NCBI RefSeq assembly: GCF_963678635.1
Contig: NC_087062.1
Location: 64,701,253-64,765,252 of the forward strand
Direction: 5' to 3'
DNA length: 64,000 nt
Source: Symsagittifera roscoffensis
Taxonomy: Eukaryota; Xenacoelomorpha; Acoela; Convolutidae
Program-made: the position numbers and the translations under genes
In this document: positions 44,774-54,477 of the stretch, in pieces
How positions within the stretch are numbered: position 1 is the first letter of the stretch
How the letters are laid out: the number at the start of each line of letters is the position of its first letter
Notes under the pieces: model-generated
What the model was told of the DNA's origin: nothing
The model's input: the letters and a program-made list of their open reading frames with translations, nothing else
Database searches by the model: none

Positions 44774-45177
44774 CAGTGGCGTGCGCAGAAACTTTTCTAG
44801 GGGGGGAGCGGTTTTTCGAAAAGTTTTGAAGATTTTGACCTTTTTTTAGGTTGACCAATTTGATTTTCCGAGCTCACTATAAGGACCTATATAAAAAAAT
44901 TTCTGCGCCGAAACAGTTTTTTCTAGGCAATTTTTGGAAATATTTGACCGAAAAGCACCGTTTTTTCGGCGACCGGTTCCCCCTCAAAATTAGGTTAAAT
45001 TGGAGCCGTTTAGAAAAATTTTGAGGTTGGTCAGCCAAAAATGAATGTCGTTAAGTCATACCAAAGGGGGACCCTATGGAAAAATTTGGCAACCAGAATT
45101 GAGAGGAAGAGGACTGTCGACAAACCACCACCCCCCCTCCTCCCCGCCCCCCCCCCCCCCCCCTCGACACACTACTG
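44774..45177. mobile_element. hAT-like non-autonomous element in basonuclin intron 2
   Basis: It starts CAGTGGCGTGCGCAG and ends ..CGACACACTACTG, imperfect inverted repeats of about 13 bp. The interior shares GACCAATTTGATTTTCCGAG with the relic at 21802. It includes a C run of about 18 near 45150. No target duplication was found, so the ends are approximate. Confidence 0.5.
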
Positions 45178-45341
45178 GACAAAACTGTCTCTCGAATCTA
45201 AATCCGCGCAGCTGTTTTTACTCATTCAAACAAAACTTTCATAGTGAAGTTTGATAGAATGTATACGCATCTTCTTTGTTGCAAAAACGCTCAGTGGTAT
45301 TTTTGATTGTTTTTTTTTAAATTTTACTGCGAAAATTTCTG

Positions 45342-45740
45342 AACCAGGGGTGGATCAGATTTTCTCGAGATAAAGGGGGGGGGGAGTTGGTGATTTCTCA
45401 AAAAAACTCTCGAATTTTTATAAATTTTTGTCGACCTTCTTTTCTAACGTCGACCAAATTGTTTCTCCGAGCGCTCCCAGAATACTATTTAGACACATCA
45501 TGTTGACAAACCTTTCTGCGTCATAAGCAAGTTTTTGCAAAGTGTAAAAAATGCCGTTTTGGGCACTTTTTGGATGGTTTTGACGCGCGCGCTGGCCCTA
45601 AAAGTTATTATATCTCGCACCAAGGAGCCTTTAGAAACGTTTCATGATTCGGAAATGGATGATGAAACGTTTCATGAAATGGATTGTTATAAAATAGCAT
45701 CAAAGGGGATCCTTTGGGTGGCGAGGGGGTCGATTCCCCA
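45342..45740. mobile_element. Second hAT-like relic in basonuclin intron 2
   Basis: It starts CAGGGGTGGATCAG and contains GTCGACCAAATTGTTTCTCC, as in the relic at 21802. The right end is uncertain. The first ~80 codons of the long frame starting at 45535 fall in it and are not gene sequence. Confidence 0.45.
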
Positions 45741-45769
45741 AGGAAAGATCGGAAACCATGGATGTTTAG

Positions 45770-46273
45770 ATTTCTCTCCGAGAATTCAGTCACGACAAAC
45801 GATAACGATCAATCAGAATGAAGAAATCATTGAGCCTCAATCGATGGCCTTGCAGAGTAAAACTTCGCCCGCGAGGTCCCGACCTCAAAATCCGAGTCCA
45901 GCTCTATTCACCTGTACAATCTGTAAACGAACATTCCGATCACCTCTGATGTTTAAACTGCACAAGAACCTCCATGCCAAAGATGCGAACAATTCGGTAG
46001 TTTTGAAACGAAAACCGGGAGCTGTTCAAAAGAAACCAAGTTCTGTTTTTGCGACAAACTTCGAAAATGTTTCTTTCGGGGAAATGGAATCACAAGGGAG
46101 CTCTTCGCAACCACAAACCACAGCGGACGGAATTTTATCGAAAGTGACTGAGCGAAAATTAGTATCAAACAATGAGCTTCAGAGTCTTCAGAGCTTAGTT
46201 GCACACTTGGAAAAGAACAGTTCTCAATCTAAGTCCAATGATAGTGCGACAACCGGAAGACCAGGTGCTCAAA
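45770..46273 (+). CDS. Basonuclin-like zinc-finger protein, exon 3
   Basis: The frame holds one C2H2 finger (FTCTICKRTFRSPLMFKLHK, then NLH), then a Ser/Gln-rich region. The 3' splice site is uncertain: GTTTAG at 45769 fits the phase of exon 2 but has a poor pyrimidine tract; CAG at 45789 and 45816 look better but do not fit phase. The 5' splice site is GTTAGT at 46274 or GTGCTC at 46265; both keep phase 1. Confidence 0.65.
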
Positions 46274-46405
46274 GTTAGTGCAGTTTTTTATTTAATATAT
46301 TCGAGTAATTTGAGCAAAAGTTTCAAATAAAAAAGTTTTAAATTATTTTAAGATGCTTAAGTTTTTTCTAAAATTGGAGTTCTTCATAAACCTTCGTATT
46401 TTTAG

Positions 46406-46779
46406 AAAGCCCGCTGAAATGTCCAAATGTCAAAATAGGACATGATGTAATTTCATACCCTCCAAACGCGTCCCTGGAGATTGGACCCGGTGGCACTATG
46501 ATTCCGACCCTGAACTGCAAAGCCACAGCAAGTCCAACGAGCACAACTGGATCAACTAGCATTGCGTCCAACTCATCTCGTGACTCGAGTTCAAATGAGT
46601 CCAAAAGTGGGAATCCTTCGCTGGAGTTTGACCTCGAGGTTCCGGTGTTTGCTGAGACGATGGAGGGTCTTATTTGTGGAGTTTGTCACAAAACGTACAA
46701 AAACAAGACCTGCTTGAAGCAGCACTTTAATAATGTCCATTTAAGACTGCAGCATTCATGCTGGATCAAAGGTCTGTAG
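46406..46779 (+). CDS. Basonuclin-like zinc-finger protein, exon 4, paired finger cut short
   Basis: It begins after GTATTTTTAG in phase 1, then SPLKCPNVKIGHDVISYPPN and a Ser-rich stretch. The finger CGVCHKTYKNKTCLKQHFNN (then VH) is the first of the paired fingers characteristic of basonuclins. The second begins HSCWIKG and then meets TAG at 46777. A possible 5' splice site GTCTGT at 46772 could carry the gene on, but no matching exon is visible in the rest of the window. AATAAA lies at 46843-46848. Either the gene ends in a truncated finger, or the intron holds the Gypsy insertion. Confidence 0.75.
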
Positions 46780-46842
46780 AAATGTCGTTGTTTTTTTTAA
46801 AAGCATGTTTTCTAAACTTTGTAATGTTTTACTCTTTCAAAC

Positions 46843-46848
46843 AATAAA
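46843..46848 (+). terminator. Possible polyadenylation signal
   Basis: AATAAA, 64 bp after the TAG at 46777-46779 and 4 bp before the Gypsy LTR. It would serve a basonuclin transcript that ends in exon 4. Confidence 0.35.
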
Positions 46849-46852
46849 AACT

Positions 46853-47175
46853 TGTTAAAAAATTAGGATACCACTCGTGTTGTAAAAGAGTGACTTAAAC
46901 TAAGAATAGATTAAGACTGTGGATGATTAAGATTCCTACTAAAATTGTAGGCTTTTATTTAAGACTAAATAAAAGACGGGGATTCTATCTAAGTTAAGAG
47001 AGGTTTAAAAGATTGAATTGGTTGCGATTTATTTGTTACGTATCATAAAAGATAGTGTCCAATTCAGAGTCTACCAAAAGCCGTTGCGCTTTTGGCAGGT
47101 ATATAAATTAACAACTTAAAGGTCGATGGTAAGTTAAGATCAGAGGTTAAATAAACAAACCATAATACTTTTACA
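46853..47175 (-). repeat. 3' LTR of the young Gypsy element
   Basis: 323 bp, + strand TGTTAAAAAATTAGG ... ATACTTTTACA. It differs from the 5' copy by an extra T (CCGTTGCGC against CCGTGCGC) and one C/T change near its end. Confidence 0.95.
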
Positions 47176-47909
47176 TTCCCCGCGAAATTTTATCTATAAT
47201 CTATCCCTTTCGCCTCACCAGAAGGGAACAAAACAAAAATGATTAAGCACTAAGATGAATGAATCAGTAGGCGCATTGTCTAGGACCCCCGAGAGTGGAT
47301 CTAGATTCGTAAGAACACAGATTTGATAAAGGGCCCAAGAGGCGTATCATAAACTAAGTACAATTACACGGTTATCAGGTCGAAAGGGTGGGTGTACAGT
47401 ACGGGGAAGACCGGTGATCGGACCCGACGGGCCGGACGGCAAGTTCAACAAACAAAAACAAAATTCCAAAACAAAGCACCTTAGATCGAATAATATGTAT
47501 TCGTCGGAAGAAATAACTGTAGACTGGTGACTATAGGCAAGCAAGAAACTGAAATAGCACCAGGGTGAATAGAGTCATAAGGTATGCAGGGAGTTATCCT
47601 TAGAATAAGCGAAATAACTGGGTAGAACCAAAATGGATAAATCTAATGGTTATCCGGTGGTAGCGCCCCATGGGTTAACAGAACTATAACGAGATTCGGG
47701 CTGAATTCTATGGCAAAAGCAAGGGTATAAGTGTTACCAATCATAACTATGGCTTAAAATAACAGCACTAGAGGTTTGTATGACTCTAGGGTCATGGAAT
47801 GTTAGTAGCATTCAACAATAAACAGGACGTACAGGTACTAAAAGTTTTACAATGGAGTTTTGGTAGATCAAGAATGTTTTTGATAACATCTGTTTTGGAG
47901 TTTCTACAT
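47176..47909 (-). other. Non-coding 3' region of the young Gypsy element with polypurine tract
   Basis: 734 bp between the gag-pol stop and the 3' LTR. Next to the LTR the - strand reads AAATTTCGCGGGGAA, a plausible plus-strand primer. No envelope-like frame is present. Confidence 0.65.
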
Positions 47910-50900
47910 CTAATTAGATTCCCGATTTGCTGCTTTATTTATTGTCCATCTCCTTAACTCCTCCAGTGTCATTGGCCGTCCAAGGAGTTCTATCGCCGAA
48001 ATGATAGAAGAGGTGTTCAGCCAGTCTGGGTCAGGTACGATGGGGACAAATGTGGAAGTTGAAATTTCGTAAGATAGGCCCGATGGGTTAAATCGCGTGG
48101 AGCAGACATCAGGGCTAAATTTGACCTTCTTGTCAGGACTCTTTTGATCGTCTGTTTTTAAGGGCTTTGGGTCACTTGGGTACGCATCGTTTTCTTCTCG
48201 CAAGTGAACTATAGTAGGCCGTGAAGATGAAGGTGGTGTTAATGTTGTCAGGTCTACTAGGTCGACATGGTGGCTTTCCATTTCTACCGTAGTTGCTTCC
48301 AACGTTGAACATACTGAGACTAAACTAGGTGAACCGAATTCTAGGGCATCACGATCTTCCTCAGTTAGATCGACTATACTGGTAAATACTCTCTCGCCTA
48401 GCATCTTGGGAGGCTGCCTAGTTCGCATAGGTCTGGTGTTCTGACGTGTAAAAATTTCTGACAGTTTTTTCGAGGGTGGTGATTTCATTGGAGATGACGC
48501 TTTCCTTTTAGCAGTACCGGACAATTTCTGTGTCTTCGTAGAACGGTCAGAATGTGTTTGTTTGGGTCCCGTCTCCGCCATGGTGGTTTGTTCTCCAGTA
48601 GGTTTAGGGAACTCTCCTCCGGGATTCTCTGGAAGTACCGGCATTTCTTGGATCGCTTCATCGCCCTCCTCCCTAGTGTCCAAGAGAATCAACTGTGGGG
48701 TCGCTTGAAAGTCTCTTTCATTGTCACCGGAATCCAAGTCGATCAAAGGAATCTCATCTAACTCGACCTTCTGGTCGGCGTGGTCTGATGATTCTAGCTT
48801 AGGATCTGTTCGGTCGGACATTAGGTGTTCGTCTCGTTTCGTAGTTTCGAGTAGTGTTTTCTCCTTGAGGTCTCTTAGTGTCATTAAGTCACTAGCATTA
48901 TCGTCTGACATCTCTTCATGTGGTTCGATTGTCACTCCGGGTTCATTTAGGTAACTTTTAAGAAGTTCGGGTTTGCCCGACGGGCTTGGTTCTTGGTCGC
49001 TCTCGAGGCCAATCGGTGTTCTCAGTCTCTTTCTCTGTTCTTCTTCTTCTCTAAGAAGAGTTTCCCTAGAACTGTTCATGGCCGCGTTTCGCCTCGCAAT
49101 GTCAAGCTCTTGAAATTTCCACTGAAGATTTCGTTTCTTTTGGGTAGTTTTTGAGCTTTTAAATCCGATATTTCTTGGAGGTTTTGCAGTTTTCCTCAAT
49201 CCTTTAGTCGCATAAAATCTAACTAATTGGTCTCGTTTTCTCGGACTTGGTTTCTTCTGGGTGCACTGTCTTTTAATGGCTAAATCAGATTTACGTATTA
49301 TTTTACCATTTTTTAGAGTCACAGTGTGATCTGATTCCCTTACGATTTCGTCCTTAAGTACTCTATAGTATGGTTCATTTTTCATTCTATCTTGGATTTT
49401 TCGATAAACAATGGTCTTACCCGACGGGTTGTTCAGAATTGAGTCCTTTATGCCCAAGGCATCTCTTTTTTCTGACCGGGAGAGGACTTTTACTGGGGAT
49501 CCAGCACTTGTTGGTACATATCTCACGGCATTTGAGATATCCTCCGAGGATGATGAATTTTCATCGACATCTCCATCTTCTATGTCGGCAGGGGCATCCC
49601 AGTCATGTCTTCGCTCTCGGCTCATTAGTTTTTTGCCTTTATCTATACATAACAAAGTTTTGTTCCAATCAAGGTTATTCGAAGAGGGTGATTTGACCAA
49701 ATTATGCCAGATAGTGTTTGGGGATCTACCGAAATGTGCTTCGAAAGGAGAACAGTTAAGCGACTGTTGAGTTACTGTTCTTAAGCATTTTATTATTTTC
49801 AGGAGTGCAGATTCTAGTGAAGGTTTTGGACGTTCTTGTGCCATAACCAGGAGTCGTTCCTTAATGGTCCTGATTAGGCGTTCCACTAATCCCGTAGCTC
49901 TATGATCACCCACTGGGCTAAATATCACCTTTATGTTGTGATCGTGGCAGAATTCTCTAACTTCCTTGGAGATGAAACCAGATCCTTGATCTGTTCTAAT
50001 TGTTCTAGGTATCCCGTGTAAAGCAATGTATTTACTAAGGAAGTTTATAATAGATTTTGCCGATGTACTGGATGTTATTTGAGCTGATGGGAATTTTGAA
50101 AATCTGTCTACACACACCAATATGTATTTTTTTGTTCCCCATACTAAAGGTAACGGACCAGCGAAATCTAATTCCATTTCTTGGTTTGGTTCTTCGACCA
50201 TTGGGAGTTCCCCTAGGGTATTGTGTTTTATAAGAGGTTTCAAATTTTTACCTGCTTTCACGCACTCTATACAATTTTCGCCGTGGACTTGGATTTCACG
50301 GTAAATTTTCGGCCACCAGATGTATTGCGTTGCCAGGCTTTTCATTGCGAACTGGCCGGGGTGGGCTTCGTGTAGTCTGTTCAGCATAGTCGATCTTAGG
50401 CATGCTGGGATTACTAAACGGTTGTCCAAATAGAGGCATCCTCCACTGACATGTAAGTTATTCAAATATGACTTATAATAGTTTCCCAGTTGTAGGATAT
50501 CCTGTTTTCGGTCTTCCTCGATTGCCTTGATTATCTTTTTCAGAATTAGATCTTGTTTCGATAAGAGGGACATAAATTTAGAGTCAAATATTTCCGGCCA
50601 AGAGAAAGGGAATAAGTTAACTGTTTTCTTTTTGCTAGGTGATCTATTCTCGGGTTTGTCCGACGGGTTACTAGTATTTGGTGTTAAAACGTCCGTGTTT
50701 TCTTTAGTAGTAAGTTCTTTTTGTTGGTTAAATTCAATTTGTTCTGCCATTTCTTTCAGGATTTTAAAATTCGTAAAAAAGTCGTTAGTTTTGCAAGATG
50801 AGTCACACAGTTCTGTACGCGAGTGAGAATTTTGACACACTGAAATGTTGGAATGGTTAGATATCGCTTGGAAAGTTTCAGCGGCATTAGCAATTCGTTT

Positions 50901-53900
50901 CTCACGTTCTATTTCTTGACTGGTCATATGATCTGTTGACTGGCTAATCGCATTGCAAGAAGTGACGTCATGTGCTAAGAAATGTTGAGAAAATTTATTT
51001 CTTATTTGCGCCCACGAATTTTTTGGCATAAGGTGATCAAAGCCTAGGAGTGTACTAATCTGGTTTACTGAAGCGATAACAAACTTCTCGTCATCCAGAG
51101 AAACTAGTACGGGTTCACCCGATGGGTGTCGGGATATATAATCGACAAATCCCATATCTTTACCGGGTAAATGTTCTACGGTAAAGTCGAACGGTAATAG
51201 TTTATCCGCCCAACGGGTGAGGCGTGATTGGGCCGTTTTAGTGTATTTATCGTCTTTCAGTGCTCCTATTAAGGCTTTGTGATCTGTTAAAATTGAGAAT
51301 TGTTTACCCAGTAGATAATTTTTGAAATGATCTAGTGCCCAGACTAATCCCAGTAATTCGAGTTCGTTAGTGCTGTATTTTAATTCGGCGATATTCAAAA
51401 ATCTGCTAGCGAACGCTACGGTCTTCCAATTTCCCCAATGGTCTTGTTCGATTGACGCGCCCAATCCTAAATGTGAGGCGTCGCATTTCACCCGAGTGTT
51501 CAGTTTTACATCGAAATGGTGGTTCGTCACCGTATTACAAATTTCGTTCTTGATTTTTTCAAACGCTTCCGTATGTACTGTGGACCACTTAAATGGTTTA
51601 TTCTTTTGCATAAGTTCTCTGAAGGGTGTTGATAGGGACGCTAGGTTTGGTATGAAGTTATTAAATTGGTTAATCGATCCCATTAAGGATCTGATGTCTT
51701 TAATACAGTTTGGTTCTTTTAGGTTTCTGATTGCGTCAGATTTATGTATTAATGGTGTCGTCCCTTTTGCGTCGATTCTAAATCCCAACCATTCTATGTT
51801 ATGAGTTAAAAACGTGCATTTTTCCCATTTTATGGCTAGTCCCTCGTCATCTAGCGTTTTTAACACATTAATGACTAGCTTTTTATGTTCTTCCTCGCTA
51901 CCTACGGTGGCGATTAGGATGTCGTCAAGATAACAATGAGTATTTGGTAGTTTTTCCGTCAAACGGTCCATTATACGTTGAAATTCATTGGGCATATCGC
52001 CTAGTCCATAGAATCCGGTTTTAAAACGGTATGAACCCGTTACTTCTCCCCCCACAATGTTAAAATTACACTGATTACTTGCCTTTTTCGAAAGCGGAAT
52101 TTGGCTGTAGGCGTATTTTAGATCTATCGACGAAAACCAGATGTTTCTTTGATCGTGGCCGCTAATAGTGACTGCAACGTTGTCAATTAGTTCGAATAGA
52201 TTCGGCATTTGATATCTATTGCGAAATATTTGTTTGTTTAGTAGTTTTGAGTTCAACGCTAGTTTTATTGATCCATCCCTTTTTGCTGTAATCACGATAG
52301 GGGAAATAAAACAATCTTCAGAGCATCTAGATAGTTTTTCAATGTGTCCGTCACTTAATAATTGGTCGATGCATAGTTTGACTTTGGGGAGAAGATGGAT
52401 TGGGATACGTTTCCCTTTCACCTGTATCGGTTTTATCGGCTCGTTAAAATAAGTATTAACTACGTAGTTTTTTGATCTACCAGTTCTTTTTATAAGGTCT
52501 GGAAAGTGCTTTGATATGTATAATTTAAACTCACGTTGGGATGATGTCTCTTGGTTTTGATCCTGTTGGATGTCGGATGCGAATTTTATTTGATTGACAT
52601 TTGTCCCGATGGGTGGTACTTTCTGGTTTTCCCGTGACTTTGACCCGTTGGGTGGAGGTTGTTTTTGAAATACTACAATACCCAAATTTGGTAGGATGTC
52701 ATTTCCTAGTAGATTTCTTTCAGCCCCTTCTGTGATAAAAAGTTTTTGATCATTAGCCTCCCATCCTTTCGATTGGATTTTCACTCGAACTTTTCCAATA
52801 ATATTGATCGTACTCCCGAAACCCTGGTATGCTTTCTTTGTTATCTCGTCCACAGGTTCTAGCTTTACAAATCTGTCTCGTATCTTCAGTTCGTGTAGTA
52901 GGTCTTTTTTCATGAAGGAAACTGGGCTTGCAGAGTCAATTTGGATCTCGGTATAGTAGGGGTTGAATTTTCCCAGAGCTACTTTTAGTGTCTTTTTCAA
53001 TTCTAATCCTTCGTGATTGAATACTGTTCTCACTCCGCGCTCTATTTTGTCTTCTACGGCATTTATTTGGTTATCTGTGTCGATGGATAGAACTAAGAAG
53101 TCGTCTAGGTTAACCTCAAATTCGGGATTTTCCTGCGGGTTGGCCCGGATATTTTCGTTTTCTTGGGGTACCCGATTCTGATCGACGATGTTAGTTTGAG
53201 TTTTTGCTGAACTCCTACAGTGTTTAGCAAAATGTCCTTTCCGTCCGCACGTATTGCAGTTTCTATCTCTAGCCGGGCATGTGGATAGGTGTCCTTTTTT
53301 GAATTGCTGACCGCAATTACGGCACTTGTTATTTTCGACTATGTTTAATGTTGGTTCGTTCTTCACGTATTGTGATCTTGGTCCTGGGTTGTAAGTTGGG
53401 AATTTTAGATACTGTTGATGAATTTTAGTACCTTTTTCGTGAACTAATACGTAAGATAGTACGTTTTCTGGGGTCAAGTATTCAATGCATAGTTTCTTTT
53501 GGATCTCGACATTTCTCATGTTGGTTATGAAAATGTCTCTTACTAGTTCTGACTCGAGTTCCCCCAGTTTACAATTTTTTGCTAGTTCTGAAAGAATTTC
53601 ATGGAATTTTTCTAAGGACTCATGTTCTTTCTGTCTTCGGCCAAAAAATTTAAATCTTTCGTATGTTAGGTTTGTAGTGATCGTGAAAGTCGTTTTTAAT
53701 AGTTCCCAAAATTCTGCGAAATTAATATCCAGAATTTTTTTTCCAGGATTTTTATGAGAAAAGCATTTCTGTCCTTCTTTCCCGAGTGCTAGGTATAGCT
53801 GTGATTTGAGCTTCTTGTCAATATCTCCTATTTGAAGTCCGTTGAATTTTGCGTTATCTTCCGCCCTTCTCCTTTTTAATTCTTCGTTGTAATTTTGTAC

Positions 53901-53972
53901 TGCTACTCTATGACGTTCCTCTTTTTCGGCCCGACGGGTCTGATCCTCGGATGGGTCCAGTGGTTCTGCCAT
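47910..53972 (-). CDS. Gypsy gag-pol polyprotein, intact, with long C-terminal extension
   Basis: 2020 codons in one frame. Gag occupies ~1-300, with zinc knuckles at ~217-252 (CRNCGQQFKKGHLSTC and CNTCGRKGHFAKHC). Protease: IQIDSASPVSFM near 344. RT: SSIDLKYAYSQIPL (~614) and YLDD (681-684). RNase H: KCDASHLGLGA (~830), NELELLGLVW (~869), LTDHKAL (~895). Integrase: H1201 and H1204 with C1234 and C1237; catalytic D1269, D1328 and E1364. From ~1450 to 2020 a charged, probably disordered tail follows, with no signal peptide or membrane helix. It includes VDLTEEDRD- and VDLVDLTT-like segments that resemble SUMO-interaction motifs. Gag and pol are fused without a frameshift, so processing must rely on the protease. 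The ATG used here is probably not the true gag start. Confidence 0.95.
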   Translation of the reverse strand: MAEPLDPSEDQTRRAEKEERHRVAVQNYNEELKRRRAEDNAKFNGLQIGDIDKKLKSQLYLALGKEGQKCFSHKNPGKKILDINFAEFWELLKTTFTITTNLTYERFKFFGRRQKEHESLEKFHEILSELAKNCKLGELESELVRDIFITNMRNVEIQKKLCIEYLTPENVLSYVLVHEKGTKIHQQYLKFPTYNPGPRSQYVKNEPTLNIVENNKCRNCGQQFKKGHLSTCPARDRNCNTCGRKGHFAKHCRSSAKTQTNIVDQNRVPQENENIRANPQENPEFEVNLDDFLVLSIDTDNQINAVEDKIERGVRTVFNHEGLELKKTLKVALGKFNPYYTEIQIDSASPVSFMKKDLLHELKIRDRFVKLEPVDEITKKAYQGFGSTINIIGKVRVKIQSKGWEANDQKLFITEGAERNLLGNDILPNLGIVVFQKQPPPNGSKSRENQKVPPIGTNVNQIKFASDIQQDQNQETSSQREFKLYISKHFPDLIKRTGRSKNYVVNTYFNEPIKPIQVKGKRIPIHLLPKVKLCIDQLLSDGHIEKLSRCSEDCFISPIVITAKRDGSIKLALNSKLLNKQIFRNRYQMPNLFELIDNVAVTISGHDQRNIWFSSIDLKYAYSQIPLSKKASNQCNFNIVGGEVTGSYRFKTGFYGLGDMPNEFQRIMDRLTEKLPNTHCYLDDILIATVGSEEEHKKLVINVLKTLDDEGLAIKWEKCTFLTHNIEWLGFRIDAKGTTPLIHKSDAIRNLKEPNCIKDIRSLMGSINQFNNFIPNLASLSTPFRELMQKNKPFKWSTVHTEAFEKIKNEICNTVTNHHFDVKLNTRVKCDASHLGLGASIEQDHWGNWKTVAFASRFLNIAELKYSTNELELLGLVWALDHFKNYLLGKQFSILTDHKALIGALKDDKYTKTAQSRLTRWADKLLPFDFTVEHLPGKDMGFVDYISRHPSGEPVLVSLDDEKFVIASVNQISTLLGFDHLMPKNSWAQIRNKFSQHFLAHDVTSCNAISQSTDHMTSQEIEREKRIANAAETFQAISNHSNISVCQNSHSRTELCDSSCKTNDFFTNFKILKEMAEQIEFNQQKELTTKENTDVLTPNTSNPSDKPENRSPSKKKTVNLFPFSWPEIFDSKFMSLLSKQDLILKKIIKAIEEDRKQDILQLGNYYKSYLNNLHVSGGCLYLDNRLVIPACLRSTMLNRLHEAHPGQFAMKSLATQYIWWPKIYREIQVHGENCIECVKAGKNLKPLIKHNTLGELPMVEEPNQEMELDFAGPLPLVWGTKKYILVCVDRFSKFPSAQITSSTSAKSIINFLSKYIALHGIPRTIRTDQGSGFISKEVREFCHDHNIKVIFSPVGDHRATGLVERLIRTIKERLLVMAQERPKPSLESALLKIIKCLRTVTQQSLNCSPFEAHFGRSPNTIWHNLVKSPSSNNLDWNKTLLCIDKGKKLMSRERRHDWDAPADIEDGDVDENSSSSEDISNAVRYVPTSAGSPVKVLSRSEKRDALGIKDSILNNPSGKTIVYRKIQDRMKNEPYYRVLKDEIVRESDHTVTLKNGKIIRKSDLAIKRQCTQKKPSPRKRDQLVRFYATKGLRKTAKPPRNIGFKSSKTTQKKRNLQWKFQELDIARRNAAMNSSRETLLREEEEQRKRLRTPIGLESDQEPSPSGKPELLKSYLNEPGVTIEPHEEMSDDNASDLMTLRDLKEKTLLETTKRDEHLMSDRTDPKLESSDHADQKVELDEIPLIDLDSGDNERDFQATPQLILLDTREEGDEAIQEMPVLPENPGGEFPKPTGEQTTMAETGPKQTHSDRSTKTQKLSGTAKRKASSPMKSPPSKKLSEIFTRQNTRPMRTRQPPKMLGERVFTSIVDLTEEDRDALEFGSPSLVSVCSTLEATTVEMESHHVDLVDLTTLTPPSSSRPTIVHLREENDAYPSDPKPLKTDDQKSPDKKVKFSPDVCSTRFNPSGLSYEISTSTFVPIVPDPDWLNTSSIISAIELLGRPMTLEELRRWTINKAANRESN

Positions 53973-54157
53973 AGGGTAGATTAGTTCATCTCTTATCGGT
54001 GGGTTAATTACATCTTCGATGTCTACGGAGTCTTTCGCAATAATTGTCAGTTGGAATTTTTCCGCCCACCTTTCCCAGTCATGTTGATTTTCGTATGATG
54101 AGTTGTTCCAAAAAAAACTCTAGTCCGCGTAGGTTTGATTCATTCGACTGCGCCATG
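53973..54157 (-). pseudogene. N-terminal part of gag, separated by a frame change at an A run
   Basis: A start codon at 54155-54157 overlaps the LTR/primer-binding-site junction and gives MAQSNESNLRGLEFF. The frame continuous with gag-pol is open from about 54120 down to 53973. The two frames meet at a run of eight A (+ strand, 54110-54117), where a one-base length change would explain the shift. This may be a real mutation, a slippage site or a sequencing error. Confidence 0.6.
54145..54155 (-). other. Gypsy primer-binding site
   Basis: TGGCGCAGTCG on the - strand, directly adjoining the 5' LTR. The same start is used by the elements at 23.88 and 38.93 kb (TGGCGCAGCC). The sequence resembles the serine-tRNA-type sites of Drosophila 17.6/297; that assignment is from memory of the family and should be checked. 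Confidence 0.75.
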
Positions 54158-54477
54158 TTAAAAAATTAGGATACCACTCGTGTTGTAAAAGAGTGACTTA
54201 AACTAAGAATAGATTAAGACTGTGGATGATTAAGATTCCTACTAAAATTGTAGGCTTTTATTTAAGACTAAATAAAAGACGGGGATTCTATCTAAGTTAA
54301 GAGAGGTTTAAAAGATTGAATTGGTTGCGATTTATTTGTTACGTATCATAAAAGATAGTGTCCAATTCAGAGTCTACCAAAAGCCGTGCGCTTTTGGCAG
54401 GTATATAAATTAACAACTTAAAGGTCGATGGTAAGTTAAGATCAGAGGTTAAATAAACAAATCATAATACTTTTACA
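54156..54477 (-). repeat. 5' LTR of the young Gypsy element
   Basis: 322 bp; see the 3' copy. It is followed by ATATGGCTG. Confidence 0.95.

Larger units (their letters stand above)
46853..54477 (-). mobile_element. Young Ty3/Gypsy element, nearly intact
   Basis: LTRs of 323 and 322 bp differ by one indel and one substitution. Between them is a single long gag-pol frame with all catalytic motifs. No matching target duplication is seen: AAACT lies on the left, ATATG on the right. It sits on the opposite strand to the basonuclin gene. Confidence 0.95.

Noticed and set aside
47176-47909. An envelope gene behind Gypsy pol
   Set aside because: No frame of suitable length, no signal peptide and no membrane helix.
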